DNA of 64,000 nucleotides from Campylobacter lari subsp. lari (GCF_013372185.1 NZ_CP053830.1:682001-746000), one strand, 5' to 3'; positions 1 to 8,099 are shown, counted from the stretch's first letter. Notes: generated by a model from the sequence alone, not told the origin. Numbers and translations: made by a program.

Positions 1-395
1 AAAAATTCAACTTCTCTTGTACCATCATCATGTAATTTTTTGATTTTAGCTTTTAAAGAATTTTCAAAATATAAAATTTGTCCTTCTTTAACCTTACCCC
101 GAATTTGCACTAAAAAATCATTATTTTTTAAAGGATGGTTGATAAAAAGTTCTATTTTGCTACCGCTTTCTTTATTTCCATAAATTCTTGCTTTGATGAC
201 TTTAGTGTCATTAAAGATGATTTCACAAGGTGGTAAAATTTTAGCTAAGTCCTTAAAATGCAAATGTGAAATTTGATCTTTACATCTTTCATATACTAAA
301 AGCTTAGCATTTTCTTTAGGTAAAATAGGAAAATTTGCTATAAGTTCATTTGGTAAGTTATAATCATAACTAGAAAGCAAAAGATCTTTATCCAT
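1..395 (-). CDS. queA: S-adenosylmethionine:tRNA ribosyltransferase-isomerase QueA, 3' part cut by window edge
   Basis: QueA transfers the ribose of S-adenosylmethionine to preQ1 at the wobble base of tRNA, making epoxyqueuosine. About 131 N-terminal residues are visible, from the ATG at 393-395. They include the family's N-terminal pattern DYNLPNELIA and the segment IIFNDTKVIKARI, which is highly typical of QueA. The rest of the protein lies left of the window. The start codon overlaps the end of tatC by 8 bases, so the two are co-transcribed. QueC, which acts earlier in queuosine synthesis, is encoded at 60739-61404. Confidence 0.93.
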   Translation of the reverse strand, partial: MDKDLLLSSYDYNLPNELIANFPILPKENAKLLVYERCKDQISHLHFKDLAKILPPCEIIFNDTKVIKARIYGNKESGSKIELFINHPLKNNDFLVQIRGKVKEGQILYFENSLKAKIKKLHDDGTREVEF

Positions 396-1131
396 TGTTT
401 TCATCATTTTCTTTTTGACTAGGATTAACTTTTTTAGCTATATAAATAGAAATTCCATAAAGTCCGCACAAAGGCACAGCCATTAAAAATTGCGATATAA
501 CATCAGGTGGTGTCATCATAGCTGAGAAAACAAAAATAACTAAAACAGAAACTCTAAAATGTTTTTTCAAAAAAGTATCATCAACAAGTCCAAGTTTAGC
601 AAAGAAAAAGGTTATTACAGGCATTTCAAAAGCTAAGCCAAAAGCAATCACTAATTTAGTAAAAAACCCTACATATAAACCTATGCTAATTAAAGGCTTA
701 AAATCTTGGGTTTGAACCCCAAAATCAATCAAAAATTTAAAAGCTAAAGGTATAACTATATAATAACAAAACAAAGCACCAAGCGCAAACATAATGCTCG
801 CAAAGCTTACAAAAGGCACTACTAATCTTTTTTCATTATCATAAAGTCCAGGTGCTACAAACTTCCAAAACTGCCAAAAAATAACTGGCAAAGAAATCAA
901 AAAAGCCGTAAAAAATGAAACCTTCATCGCAGTAAACAAAGGCTCTTGTAACTCAACGAAGGTCATTTGTCTTGAAATTTCAGGTAAGGCTGCTTCAACA
1001 GGTGCTTTTAGTATATCTATGATATAGTTATTAAAACTAAAACATACAAAAAACATCACAACAACACAAGCAACACTTATAAATAATCTTTTTCTAAGTT
1101 CTACTAAATGCGGTTTTAATTCTTCAAACAT
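388..1131 (-). CDS. tatC: Sec-independent protein translocase TatC
   Basis: TatC is the polytopic inner-membrane core of the twin-arginine translocase; it recognises RR signal peptides and works with TatB and TatA on folded, often cofactor-bearing proteins. The 247-residue length is normal. The N-terminus (MFEELKPHLVELRKRL) shows the conserved cytosolic HL-ELRKR element, and about six membrane helices follow. The conserved segment around FEMPVITFFFAKLG (near residues 167-180) is also present. The gene follows tatB by two bases and overlaps queA. A likely client in this window is HydA (46512-47651), which has an RR signal. tatA is not in the window. Confidence 0.96.
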   Translation of the reverse strand: MFEELKPHLVELRKRLFISVACVVVMFFVCFSFNNYIIDILKAPVEAALPEISRQMTFVELQEPLFTAMKVSFFTAFLISLPVIFWQFWKFVAPGLYDNEKRLVVPFVSFASIMFALGALFCYYIVIPLAFKFLIDFGVQTQDFKPLISIGLYVGFFTKLVIAFGLAFEMPVITFFFAKLGLVDDTFLKKHFRVSVLVIFVFSAMMTPPDVISQFLMAVPLCGLYGISIYIAKKVNPSQKENDENNG

Positions 1132-1133
1132 TC

Positions 1134-1526
1134 TTAGCTTTCCATTTTCTGAGTATTTTTTTCATCTTTTTGGATTTTTTCTTCAAGATTAGAAAGTTCT
1201 TGCATATCTTTTTCTAAATCATTAATTTCACTTTTTAATTCTTTGGTATTATTTAAAATATCTTCTTTGAGTTGATCAAATTCTTCAAAACTTAGTTTTT
1301 TTCTGATATTTTCATTAGTTTGTGAAAATTCATCTTTGTATTTTTGTGCTTCATCTTTTAATTCTGCTATTTTTAGTTCTTTGTTAATACTTGCTTTTGC
1401 TTCATCAATATTACTTTTAATGGCTTTTAAAATTTTTGCAATTTCAACTATAGTTGAAGGCAGTTTTTCAGGCCCAAGTACTAAAATAGCTACAACTAAA
1501 ATAACTAAAATTTCACCAAAACTCAT
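1134..1526 (-). CDS. tatB: Sec-independent protein translocase TatB
   Basis: TatB receives substrates together with TatC. The protein has a single N-terminal membrane helix with the family's GPEKLP hinge, an amphipathic helix, and a long charged coiled-coil tail, giving 130 residues. I place the start at the ATG at 1524-1526 (MSFGEILVILV), the usual N-terminus of the family, with an AGAAG element about ten bases upstream. An upstream in-frame GTG at 1542-1544 would add six residues (MKEDKI) but has no better ribosome site. tatC follows after two bases. Confidence 0.93.
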   Translation of the reverse strand: MSFGEILVILVVAILVLGPEKLPSTIVEIAKILKAIKSNIDEAKASINKELKIAELKDEAQKYKDEFSQTNENIRKKLSFEEFDQLKEDILNNTKELKSEINDLEKDMQELSNLEEKIQKDEKNTQKMES

Positions 1527-1561
1527 TATTTTATCTTCTTTCACTTGAATATGCGGTTTAC

Positions 1562-1567
1562 ATTTTA
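1562..1567 (-). promoter_or_regulatory. possible -10 box for tatBC-queA
   Basis: On the minus strand the sequence reads TGTAAAAT, a Campylobacter-like extended -10, about 36 bases before the tatB start. Because arsP-arsR separates hemW from tatB here, the tat genes need their own promoter. The match is weak. Confidence 0.35.
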
Positions 1568-1600
1568 CATAAAAATACTTAAAAATATTATTACTTTTAC

Positions 1601-1638
1601 TATATTAATATATAAAGATATCTTGATATATTAATATA
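1601..1638 (+). promoter_or_regulatory. 38-base palindromic operator upstream of arsP-arsR
   Basis: Two 13-base arms (TATATTAATATAT and ATATATTAATATA) flank a central self-complementary AAGATATCTT. Only the pair at 1614/1625 (A/G) breaks the symmetry. The site ends eight bases before a -10-like TATATT at 1646-1651. Its placement directly in front of arsP and its symmetry fit a site for the dimeric ArsR encoded downstream, which would repress until arsenite or an organoarsenical is bound. It could bind two dimers. Confidence 0.7.
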
Positions 1639-1645
1639 TTTTTGT

Positions 1646-1651
1646 TATATT
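1646..1651 (+). promoter_or_regulatory. -10 box of arsP-arsR
   Basis: TATATT preceded by a T-rich stretch with a TG two bases upstream, 27 bases before the arsP ATG. It lies just downstream of the palindromic operator, so bound repressor would cover the -35 region. An AAGGA ribosome site is at 1670-1674. Confidence 0.5.
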
Positions 1652-1678
1652 GAATTAAAAATAAAAAAAAGGAAAAGC

Positions 1679-2653
1679 ATGGAGAAGTTGGTTTTTATTT
1701 TAAAAGATTTTCTTATTTTATTTATAGAAATATCTGCTTTGTTTATTTTAGTTAGTGTACTTATTGCTTATTTAAATGAGCGTTATGCTAAATTTTTTAA
1801 TGAGCATTTAAAGAAAGATTCTTTTACAAGCTATGTAAAAGCCATACTTTTAGGTTGTTTAACTCCATTTTGCTCATGTTCAAGCATACCGCTTTTAAAC
1901 GCATTTTTAAAAGCTAAAGTCCCACTTGGAGTATGCATAGCTTATTTAATCACCTCGCCTTTAATTAATCCTATTATAGTGGTGATGTTTATGGTGAGTT
2001 TTGGCTTAAAAATATCTTTATTTTATGTGGGATTTTTATTTTGTGTGATTTTATTTCTTGCTTTTTGTGTTTCTAAAATAAACACTCAAAGATTTTTTAA
2101 TGAAGACTTTTTAAAAAATGATTTAGAGCAAAAGTCATGTTGTTCTAATAATACATTTCAAAGCTCATGTTGTCAAAAACCTAGCTTGGTTTTTGCTAAA
2201 AATTCTAAAACAAGTAAAATTTTAAATTTTAAAAATAAAGCTAAAGAAAGTAAAATCAAAATATTATTCTCACAAAGCTTTAATGAATATAAAAAAATTT
2301 TACCTTATATTGTTATGGGTATGGCTATAGGGGCTATTATACATGGTGCTTTTCCGCAAGAATTTTTCCAAAATTATATGAAAGATTATGGAGTTTTGGG
2401 TGTATTTATAGCAGCTTTTATAGGGGTTTTGCTTTATATGAATTGCACAGCTATGGTACCAGTGGCTCTAGCTTTAACTACTAGCGGAATTCCACTTGGT
2501 ATAATGATGAGTTTTTTAATAGCAGGTGCAGGGTGTTCTTTGCCTGAGTTAATTTTGCTTAAAAGAATTTTTAAAACAAGCTTTTTGATTTTATTTGCAA
2601 GTATGATTGTTGTAATCGCTATTAGCTTTGGACTTTTAATGTTTTTTATATAA
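1679..2653 (+). CDS. arsP: ArsP-type organoarsenical efflux permease
   Basis: This belongs to the COG0701/DUF318 permease family; ArsP of C. jejuni exports trivalent organoarsenicals such as reduced roxarsone. The 324 residues form about eight membrane helices. The signature TPFCSCSSIP (residues 62-71, with the C-S-C pair) and a following ITSPLINP segment are present. A second half contains the related MNCTAMVPVALAL segment. The cytosolic loop between the halves carries two Cys-Cys pairs (154-155 and 164-165), possible metalloid ligands. An AAGGA ribosome site precedes the ATG. arsR follows eight bases downstream. No arsC or acr3 is nearby, unlike larger Campylobacter ars operons. Confidence 0.85.
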   Translation: MEKLVFILKDFLILFIEISALFILVSVLIAYLNERYAKFFNEHLKKDSFTSYVKAILLGCLTPFCSCSSIPLLNAFLKAKVPLGVCIAYLITSPLINPIIVVMFMVSFGLKISLFYVGFLFCVILFLAFCVSKINTQRFFNEDFLKNDLEQKSCCSNNTFQSSCCQKPSLVFAKNSKTSKILNFKNKAKESKIKILFSQSFNEYKKILPYIVMGMAIGAIIHGAFPQEFFQNYMKDYGVLGVFIAAFIGVLLYMNCTAMVPVALALTTSGIPLGIMMSFLIAGAGCSLPELILLKRIFKTSFLILFASMIVVIAISFGLLMFFI

Positions 2654-2661
2654 GGAGTATA

Positions 2662-2979
2662 ATGCAGGATTTTTTAAAAATAACAAGTGTGATTAATGAT
2701 GAAAGCAGGATTTTAATCCTAGCTTTTTTACAAAAACACGGAAAACTTTGCGTGTGTGATTTACAAAGCTCGTTAAATATGAGTCAATCAAGGCTTTCAA
2801 GACATCTAAAAATTTTAAAAGAAGCTAATTTTTTGGAAGTAGATAGACAAGGTGTTTGGGCGTATTATGGAATAAAAGAAAATTTAAATAATTTTTGTAA
2901 TGATATACTAAAAAACATCAATGAACTTTCTATAAAGCTTCCCGAGCTAAAAAGAATTTCTTGTGAGTGTAAAGCTTAA
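2662..2979 (+). CDS. arsR: ArsR-family metalloregulator
   Basis: A 105-residue winged-helix repressor of the ArsR/SmtB family. The metalloid-site motif LCVCDL (Cys30 and Cys32) sits at the start of the recognition region, followed by the helix-turn-helix (SQSRLSRHLKIL) and a wing containing VDRQGVWAYYGI. Two more cysteines (101 and 103) near the C-terminus could complete a three-coordinate As(III) site. It presumably represses the promoter at 1601-1651. Its stop codon shares the four bases TTAA with the stop of hemW on the other strand, leaving no room for a terminator. Confidence 0.88.
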   Translation: MQDFLKITSVINDESRILILAFLQKHGKLCVCDLQSSLNMSQSRLSRHLKILKEANFLEVDRQGVWAYYGIKENLNNFCNDILKNINELSIKLPELKRISCECKA

Positions 2980-4025
2980 GTACTAATATACAAAGCTAAT
3001 TCATCGCTTAAAAGGTAGTTGGTGTTATAAAAAATTCCATTTTTATAAACTAGCTTTCCTTTTTTACTAAGAAACATTGCCTTTTCTTTTTCTAAAGGTT
3101 CTAGCTTTGTTTCATCTACTCCTATAACACTTCTAAGTCCTAGAAAAATATGCTCTAAGCGTAAATCTTGTAAATTTAAATTTTCAATCTCTCTAAAACA
3201 AGGATTTGCTATATAATCTTTTAAACTTTTTTTAGTATAAAATCTTTGATTTTTTAAAAATCCCACCGCACTTAAACCACAGCCTATATAGTCTTTTCCT
3301 TGCCAGTAGGCAAGATTGTGTTTGCAAATTTGTCCAAAATTACTGATTTCATATTGCTTATAGCCAAGGTTTTCAATTGCTTTAATAAAATACTTTGCAA
3401 GGCGTGGCGCATTTTTTTTAAAATGAAATTTTTTAGCAAATTTTGTCTTTTCTTCTATGGTTAGATTATAAGCGCTTATATGGTTAATATCAAGCAGAGT
3501 AAGTTTAGAAATTTCATAATCAAGCATTTTTTTATCATCAAGTTTTGTATCATAAATTAAGTCTAAGTTGATAATATCAAATCCTGCTTTTTTTGCATTT
3601 TCTATGCTAGTAAAAATACTTTTTTGATCATGAATGCGTCCAAGAAATTGTAGTTTTTTTTCATGAAAACTTTGCGCTCCAAAAGAAATACGGTTAAAAC
3701 CTAAATTTTTTATCTCTTTAAGCCATGATAAATTACTCGAGTTAGGGTTTGCTTCTATACTAACTTCACTATCTTTTTGTAAATAATATTGTAAAAAAAT
3801 AAATATTTTCTCATAAAAACTAGCATCCATTAAACTAGGCGTGCCACCACCTATAAAAACAGTCTTTATGGAATTTTTATCAAGTTTGAAAAAATCTAGT
3901 TGATATTTTATATCTTGCATTAAAGCGTTTAAATAATCTTTTTCAAAATCCTTTTTCTTAAGTGAAGTAAAAGAACAATAAAAACATTTGCTTTCACAAA
4001 ATGGTATATGTATGTATAAATGCAT
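2976..4025 (-). CDS. hemW: HemW-like radical SAM protein (oxygen-independent coproporphyrinogen oxidase family)
   Basis: The N-terminus contains HIPFCESKCFYCSF, a CxxxCxxC radical-SAM cluster motif (Cys10, 14, 17). The residue two after the last Cys is Phe rather than the Cys found in true HemN, which points to HemW, a heme-binding chaperone for heme proteins, rather than the porphyrin-forming enzyme. The GGGTPS motif (about residues 59-64) binds SAM. At 349 residues the length fits HemW. In C. jejuni the corresponding gene directly precedes tatB; here arsPR is inserted between them. Many databases label such proteins coproporphyrinogen oxidase. Confidence 0.85.
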   Translation of the reverse strand: MHLYIHIPFCESKCFYCSFTSLKKKDFEKDYLNALMQDIKYQLDFFKLDKNSIKTVFIGGGTPSLMDASFYEKIFIFLQYYLQKDSEVSIEANPNSSNLSWLKEIKNLGFNRISFGAQSFHEKKLQFLGRIHDQKSIFTSIENAKKAGFDIINLDLIYDTKLDDKKMLDYEISKLTLLDINHISAYNLTIEEKTKFAKKFHFKKNAPRLAKYFIKAIENLGYKQYEISNFGQICKHNLAYWQGKDYIGCGLSAVGFLKNQRFYTKKSLKDYIANPCFREIENLNLQDLRLEHIFLGLRSVIGVDETKLEPLEKEKAMFLSKKGKLVYKNGIFYNTNYLLSDELALYIST

Positions 4026-4044
4026 AAAACTTCTTTAAAATGTG

Positions 4045-4050
4045 ATTATA
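4045..4050 (-). promoter_or_regulatory. -10 box of hemW
   Basis: The minus strand reads TTTATAATC, a perfect TATAAT 20 bases before the hemW start codon. It lies back to back with the rppH promoter. Confidence 0.55.
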
Positions 4051-4067
4051 AATTCGTATTTTTTTGT

Positions 4068-4073
4068 TAGAAT
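4068..4073 (+). promoter_or_regulatory. -10 box of the rppH-cmoA operon
   Basis: TAGAAT preceded by a run of T and TGT, as in extended -10 promoters of Campylobacter. It lies 33 bases before the rppH ATG; an AAGGA ribosome site is at 4091-4095. Confidence 0.5.
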
Positions 4074-4105
4074 TATATTATTAAAAAGTCAAGGATAAGA
4101 AAATC

Positions 4106-4576
4106 ATGGAAAAAGAAAAAAAATATAGGCCAAATGTAGCTGCTATAGTACTATCATCAGCTTATCCTTTTGAATGTAAAATTTTACTTGCTAAACGTAA
4201 TGATATGGAAGATATATGGCAATTTCCTCAAGGTGGTATAGATGAAGGAGAGGATGCTAAAAGTGCGTTGTTTAGAGAATTAAAAGAAGAAATAGGCACA
4301 GATGAGGTTGAAATTTTAGCTGAACATCCTGAGTGGATTAGTTATGATTTTCCAGCCAAGGTTGCTCAAAAAATGTATCCTTATGATGGCCAAAATCAAA
4401 AATATTTTTTAGTTAGATTAAAAAATAAAGCTATTATTAATTTAAATACCAAAAATCCTGAATTTGATGCTTATAAATTTGCTTCATTAGATGATGTTTA
4501 TGATATGATTAACCATTTTAAAAAGCCTATATATATTAGGGTTTTAAAATATTTTAAAGAAAGGGGGTATATTTAA
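4106..4576 (+). CDS. rppH: RNA pyrophosphohydrolase (Nudix)
   Basis: A 156-residue Nudix hydrolase. The Nudix box spans about residues 43-65, with GGIDEGEDAKSALFRELKEE matching GX5EX7REUXEEXGU. The preceding WQFPQGG and the length are typical of RppH/NudH, which removes pyrophosphate from the 5' end of mRNA and starts its decay; dinucleoside polyphosphates are alternative substrates. First gene of a long operon; its stop overlaps the lysC ATG by one base. Confidence 0.9.
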   Translation: MEKEKKYRPNVAAIVLSSAYPFECKILLAKRNDMEDIWQFPQGGIDEGEDAKSALFRELKEEIGTDEVEILAEHPEWISYDFPAKVAQKMYPYDGQNQKYFLVRLKNKAIINLNTKNPEFDAYKFASLDDVYDMINHFKKPIYIRVLKYFKERGYI

Positions 4577-5778
4577 TGCTGATCGTACAAAAATATGGAG
4601 GAACAAGTGTAGGAACGCTTGAGCGTATTGATGAAGTTGCTAAAAGAGTGGCAAAAAGTAAAAAAACTTGCGATAAGTTAGTTGTAGTGGTTTCAGCGAT
4701 GAGTGGGGTTACTAATGAACTTATTGATTTTGCTCACCATTTTAGCAAAAATCCTTCAGGTCGTGAGATGGATATGCTTTTAAGCAGCGGTGAACGCGTG
4801 ACTTCATCTTTGCTTGCTATTGCTTTAAATGAAATGGGTTTAAAAGCCACTGCATTTTCCGGACGCAATGCAGGAATTATTACAGATGATGTTTATACTA
4901 AAGCAAGAATAGAGCGCATTGATACTGCAAATATCAACAAAGCCTTAGATGAGGGATATATTGTAGTCGTTGCTGGTTTTCAAGGTATTGACAAAATGGG
5001 TAATGTTACTACTTTGGGCCGCGGTGGAAGTGACTTAAGCGCGGTAGCTCTAGCTGGAGCTTTAAATGCTGATTTGTGTGAAATTTATACTGATGTAGAT
5101 GGGGTATATACTACTGATCCTAGAATTGAGCCAAAGGCTAAAAAGTTAGATAAAATTTCTTATGAAGAAATGCTAGAGCTTGCAAGTTTAGGAGCTAAGG
5201 TTTTACAAAATCGCTCTGTAGAACTTGCTAAAAAATTAAATGTAAAACTAGTTACTAGAAGTAGCTTTAATGAAAATGAAGGGACGATTATTACTAAGGA
5301 GGAAAATATGGAACAAGCTTTGGTTAGTGGTATAGCACTAGATAAAAACCAAGCAAGGGTTACTTTAAGAAATATCGATGATAAGCCAGGCATTGCTGCT
5401 GAAATTTTTGGAACTTTAGCAAATGAAAATATCAATGTAGACATGATTATCCAAAATGTAGGTGTAGATGGAGCTACAAATTTAGGCTTTACTGTGCCTG
5501 AAAATGAGCTTGATTTAGCAACCAATGCTATGAAAAAAGTTTTAGGTGCTAATGCTAATATAGAAACAGATAGTGCTGTGGTAAAAGTTTCAGTTGTGGG
5601 TGTGGGTATGAAATCACATTCTGGAGTAGCTTCAGCAGCTTTTAAAGCATTAGCAAATGAAAATATCAACATACAAATGATTTCTACAAGTGAAATTAAA
5701 ATTTCAGTGATCGTGCATGAGAAATATGGCGAATTAGCTGTAAGAGTATTGCATGAAGTTTATAAACTAGATATATAA
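4576..5778 (+). CDS. lysC: Aspartate kinase (alpha subunit)
   Basis: Aspartokinase phosphorylates aspartate as the first step toward lysine, threonine, methionine and diaminopimelate. The 400 residues contain the KYGGTSVG nucleotide motif (6-13), the GRGGSDLSA substrate loop (about 156-164), and two C-terminal ACT domains that normally bind the feedback inhibitor. A strong ribosome site AAGGGGG at 4561-4567 precedes the ATG. An in-frame ATG at codon 245 has an even better ribosome site, suggesting a separate beta subunit (see the internal-start entry). hobA follows directly with no gap. Confidence 0.96.
   Translation: MLIVQKYGGTSVGTLERIDEVAKRVAKSKKTCDKLVVVVSAMSGVTNELIDFAHHFSKNPSGREMDMLLSSGERVTSSLLAIALNEMGLKATAFSGRNAGIITDDVYTKARIERIDTANINKALDEGYIVVVAGFQGIDKMGNVTTLGRGGSDLSAVALAGALNADLCEIYTDVDGVYTTDPRIEPKAKKLDKISYEEMLELASLGAKVLQNRSVELAKKLNVKLVTRSSFNENEGTIITKEENMEQALVSGIALDKNQARVTLRNIDDKPGIAAEIFGTLANENINVDMIIQNVGVDGATNLGFTVPENELDLATNAMKKVLGANANIETDSAVVKVSVVGVGMKSHSGVASAAFKALANENINIQMISTSEIKISVIVHEKYGELAVRVLHEVYKLDI
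5296..5310 (+). promoter_or_regulatory. Internal ribosome binding site and ATG for a putative aspartokinase beta subunit
   Basis: Within lysC the bases AAGGAGG (5296-5302) are followed after five bases by an in-frame ATG (5308-5310, codon 245). Translation from here would give a 156-residue protein made of the two ACT regulatory domains only. Alpha2-beta2 aspartokinases of Bacillus, Corynebacterium and Thermus make beta in this way. The seven-base match to the anti-Shine-Dalgarno sequence is stronger than that of most true starts in the window. Confidence 0.7.
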
Positions 5779-6315
5779 ATGAGTAATAGTTTTTTAAAAT
5801 TCACCCTAGAGCAAATCCGAGAAAATGGCACTTATGCAAGTTGGTTGGAAGAAAGGCGTCTTGAATGGTCGCCTTTGATTGCTTCTAAATTAGCTTTGCT
5901 TTTACAAGGTTATACTTTTATTGTGATTACTGATGAGCAAAGAGTTTGGTTTGAAGAGTATTTTTTAAGCCAAATTAACGCCAGCCCCACAAGACCTTTA
6001 GTGCCTTTTGTGTCTTTAAAAGGAATTTATAATAAAGCTTGTAATACCCAAGAAGATATAGATTTATTAAATGATCTTTTAAGTATTTCTTTTCCTAATG
6101 GTTATGCCTTTTTTTATATAGGAACTAATACAGGTTTTAAATTTAAAATCGCTAATTCTAAAGCAGAAAGTATGTTTTGGCTTTTTGATGAGCAATTACA
6201 AAATAGCTTTTACCTCTCCTCGCGTGATAAGGAATTAGACTATAAACTTATTTCTTTATATAAAGTATTTGAGCAAAGTTTAGAGGCTGTGCTTTTTTCT
6301 AAGGTAGAAATTTGA
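5779..6315 (+). CDS. hobA: HobA, DnaA-binding initiation regulator
   Basis: HobA is specific to the Helicobacter/Campylobacter lineage. It forms a tetramer that binds domain I of DnaA and scaffolds oligomerisation at oriC, in the place of DiaA. The 178-residue protein fits my memory of the family: an early WLEERR...LIASKLALLL helix, an RVWFEEYFLSQIN segment, and a C-terminal FWLFDEQL...LDYKLISLYKVFEQ helix pair. No catalytic motif is visible. It sits between lysC and the clamp-loader subunit gene holB, and its stop overlaps the holB start. Confidence 0.88.
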   Translation: MSNSFLKFTLEQIRENGTYASWLEERRLEWSPLIASKLALLLQGYTFIVITDEQRVWFEEYFLSQINASPTRPLVPFVSLKGIYNKACNTQEDIDLLNDLLSISFPNGYAFFYIGTNTGFKFKIANSKAESMFWLFDEQLQNSFYLSSRDKELDYKLISLYKVFEQSLEAVLFSKVEI

Positions 6316-6968
6316 ATCTAAGAAATAAAATCATTATTCATAATGATTTTGAGCTAATGCAAGAAAAGCTTACAGAAGAATATGGAGCAAAAAATCTTAA
6401 ATTTTTCATACCTAAAAATCCTGACTTAGAATTAAGATTAAATGACTTAACTTATGACAAAAACGGCCAAGCAACCGCAAAAGCTATTATGAAAGAAAGT
6501 TATATAGCTGAAGCACAAGCTAAAATCATAGTTGTGCTAGCTAAGTCTTTTCGTGAAGAAGCACAAAATTATCTATTAAAAGTTTTTGAAGAGCCACCAA
6601 AAAATATATATTTTATCATCGTAGCTCCTTCAAAAAATGTTTTTTTACCTACTATACTTTCAAGATTTATCATAGAAAAACATAAAATTCAAAAAGAAAA
6701 AATGCCTTTAAATTTAGATCTTAATAAAATGGATCTAGCTCAAATTGCTTCATTGTTAAAACAATATGAAAATATAGACAAGCATGAGTGTTTAGAGTTA
6801 ATTAGCACTTTAAGCCATGAATGTTTTAAACAAGATATAAAGTTAAACGATGAAGAAATTGAATTTTTTTACAAAGCTTATGAGTTGGCTAAATTAAATG
6901 CAAAGCCAACTATCTTGCTAAGCACCATAGCCTTAATTTTACACGAGAGAAAAAATGAAAATCATTAA
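6312..6968 (+). CDS. holB: DNA polymerase III delta' subunit
   Basis: A 218-residue clamp-loader subunit related to the AAA+ delta'/gamma fold. It contains EEAQNYLLKVFEEPP, the family's sensor-region signature, followed by FIIVAPSKNVFLPTILSRF. No Walker A is expected or seen in this short form. It is much shorter than the E. coli subunit (334), as is usual in this lineage. The start is a TTG at 6312-6314 that overlaps the hobA stop; an AAGG element lies at 6300-6303. The end overlaps folP by 14 bases. Confidence 0.85.
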   Translation: MNLRNKIIIHNDFELMQEKLTEEYGAKNLKFFIPKNPDLELRLNDLTYDKNGQATAKAIMKESYIAEAQAKIIVVLAKSFREEAQNYLLKVFEEPPKNIYFIIVAPSKNVFLPTILSRFIIEKHKIQKEKMPLNLDLNKMDLAQIASLLKQYENIDKHECLELISTLSHECFKQDIKLNDEEIEFFYKAYELAKLNAKPTILLSTIALILHERKNENH

Positions 6969-8097
6969 AATCAATCCTAATACAGATTTTAAACAAATTT
7001 CTAAATACATAAAGCCACACAAAGCAGGCGAGAAAATTATGAGTGAAAAAACTCAAATTCATTTTTTTCTTATTAAAGAGCTAAGAGCGCCTGCTGCAAA
7101 TATACTCAAACAAGATGCACTAAGAGTTGGGGCTGAGCTTGTAACACATAAAGAAGTTATACTGGGTAAAGAACATACTAATGCTTTGCTTATGGTAACA
7201 CAAGATCAAGCTAAAAAACTTATAGAAAAAGAAAAGTTACAAGATTTTAAGCTTAAAAATTTAGCATTATTTTTAAAGTCTAATTTTAACAAACCAAAAT
7301 ATGCAAAAATTATGGGTGTGATTAATATTAATGAAGATAGTTTTAATGCTCAAAGTAGGGTTAAAGAAAATGAAGTTTTAGAAAAAATCGAACTTATGAT
7401 TTCTCAAGGGGCTGATTATATAGATATAGGCGGGGTTTCTTCAAGACCTGGAAGTGTGTATTGTGGGAAAGAAGAGGAGTTTAAGCGCTTAAAAAATACC
7501 CTAGATTTAATCTATAAAGAAAAACTTTATGAAAAATGTATTTTTAGCTTGGATAGCTTTGATGAGTATTGTTTAGAATATGCTTTAAATAAAGGCTTTA
7601 AGCTTATTAATGATATCACTGGTTTTAAAAATGAAAATTTAGCCAAATTAGCTTTAAAATACAAAGCTACTTACACACTCATGCATATACAAAATACCCC
7701 ACAAAATATGCAAGATAACCCGCATTATGAAGATGTATTAGCTGAACTTGATGATTTTTTTGCGCAAAAGCTAGAAAGACTAAGTGAGCTTGGTTTAGAA
7801 GATGTGATTTTAGATGTTGGTATAGGTTTTGGTAAAAGTCCTTGGCATAATATGATGTTAATCAAGCATTTAGAGCATTTTTTACGCTTTGAAAAAGAGC
7901 TTTTAATCGGAGCTAGTAGAAAAAGTGTTATAAATGCTTATTTTAACTCAAATGTTGAGCAAAGACTAGCAGGTACGCTTTATTTGCACTTAGAAGCTTT
8001 TAAAAACGGAGCAAGTATTATAAGAGCGCATGATGTGTATGAACACAAACAAATGTTTGAACTTGCAAAAGCTATGGATGAACTTTCTTTGGAGTAA
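6955..8097 (+). CDS. folP: Dihydropteroate synthase
   Basis: FolP joins p-aminobenzoate to hydroxymethyl-dihydropterin pyrophosphate in folate synthesis and is the sulfonamide target. The catalytic barrel begins near residue 118 with MGVININEDSF, followed by GADYIDIGGVSSRPGS, DVGIGFGKSP and a late LIGASRKS motif. The first ~110 residues form an extension not found in the 280-residue E. coli enzyme but usual in Campylobacter and Helicobacter; its role is unknown to me. The gene overlaps holB by 14 bases and precedes ligA by two. Confidence 0.94.
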   Translation: MKIIKINPNTDFKQISKYIKPHKAGEKIMSEKTQIHFFLIKELRAPAANILKQDALRVGAELVTHKEVILGKEHTNALLMVTQDQAKKLIEKEKLQDFKLKNLALFLKSNFNKPKYAKIMGVININEDSFNAQSRVKENEVLEKIELMISQGADYIDIGGVSSRPGSVYCGKEEEFKRLKNTLDLIYKEKLYEKCIFSLDSFDEYCLEYALNKGFKLINDITGFKNENLAKLALKYKATYTLMHIQNTPQNMQDNPHYEDVLAELDDFFAQKLERLSELGLEDVILDVGIGFGKSPWHNMMLIKHLEHFLRFEKELLIGASRKSVINAYFNSNVEQRLAGTLYLHLEAFKNGASIIRAHDVYEHKQMFELAKAMDELSLE

Positions 8098-8099
8098 AG

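Noticed and set aside
1661-1674. Phase-variation tract before arsP (A8)
   Set aside because: Campylobacter phase variation uses long G/C tracts; no G or C run of eight or more was noticed in the window. Short A runs are normal at this base composition.
5160-5672. 170-codon open frame opposite lysC
   Set aside because: No ribosome site or family resemblance; it mirrors the codon use of lysC, as do the long antisense frames opposite clpB (44916-45425, 45834-46247).
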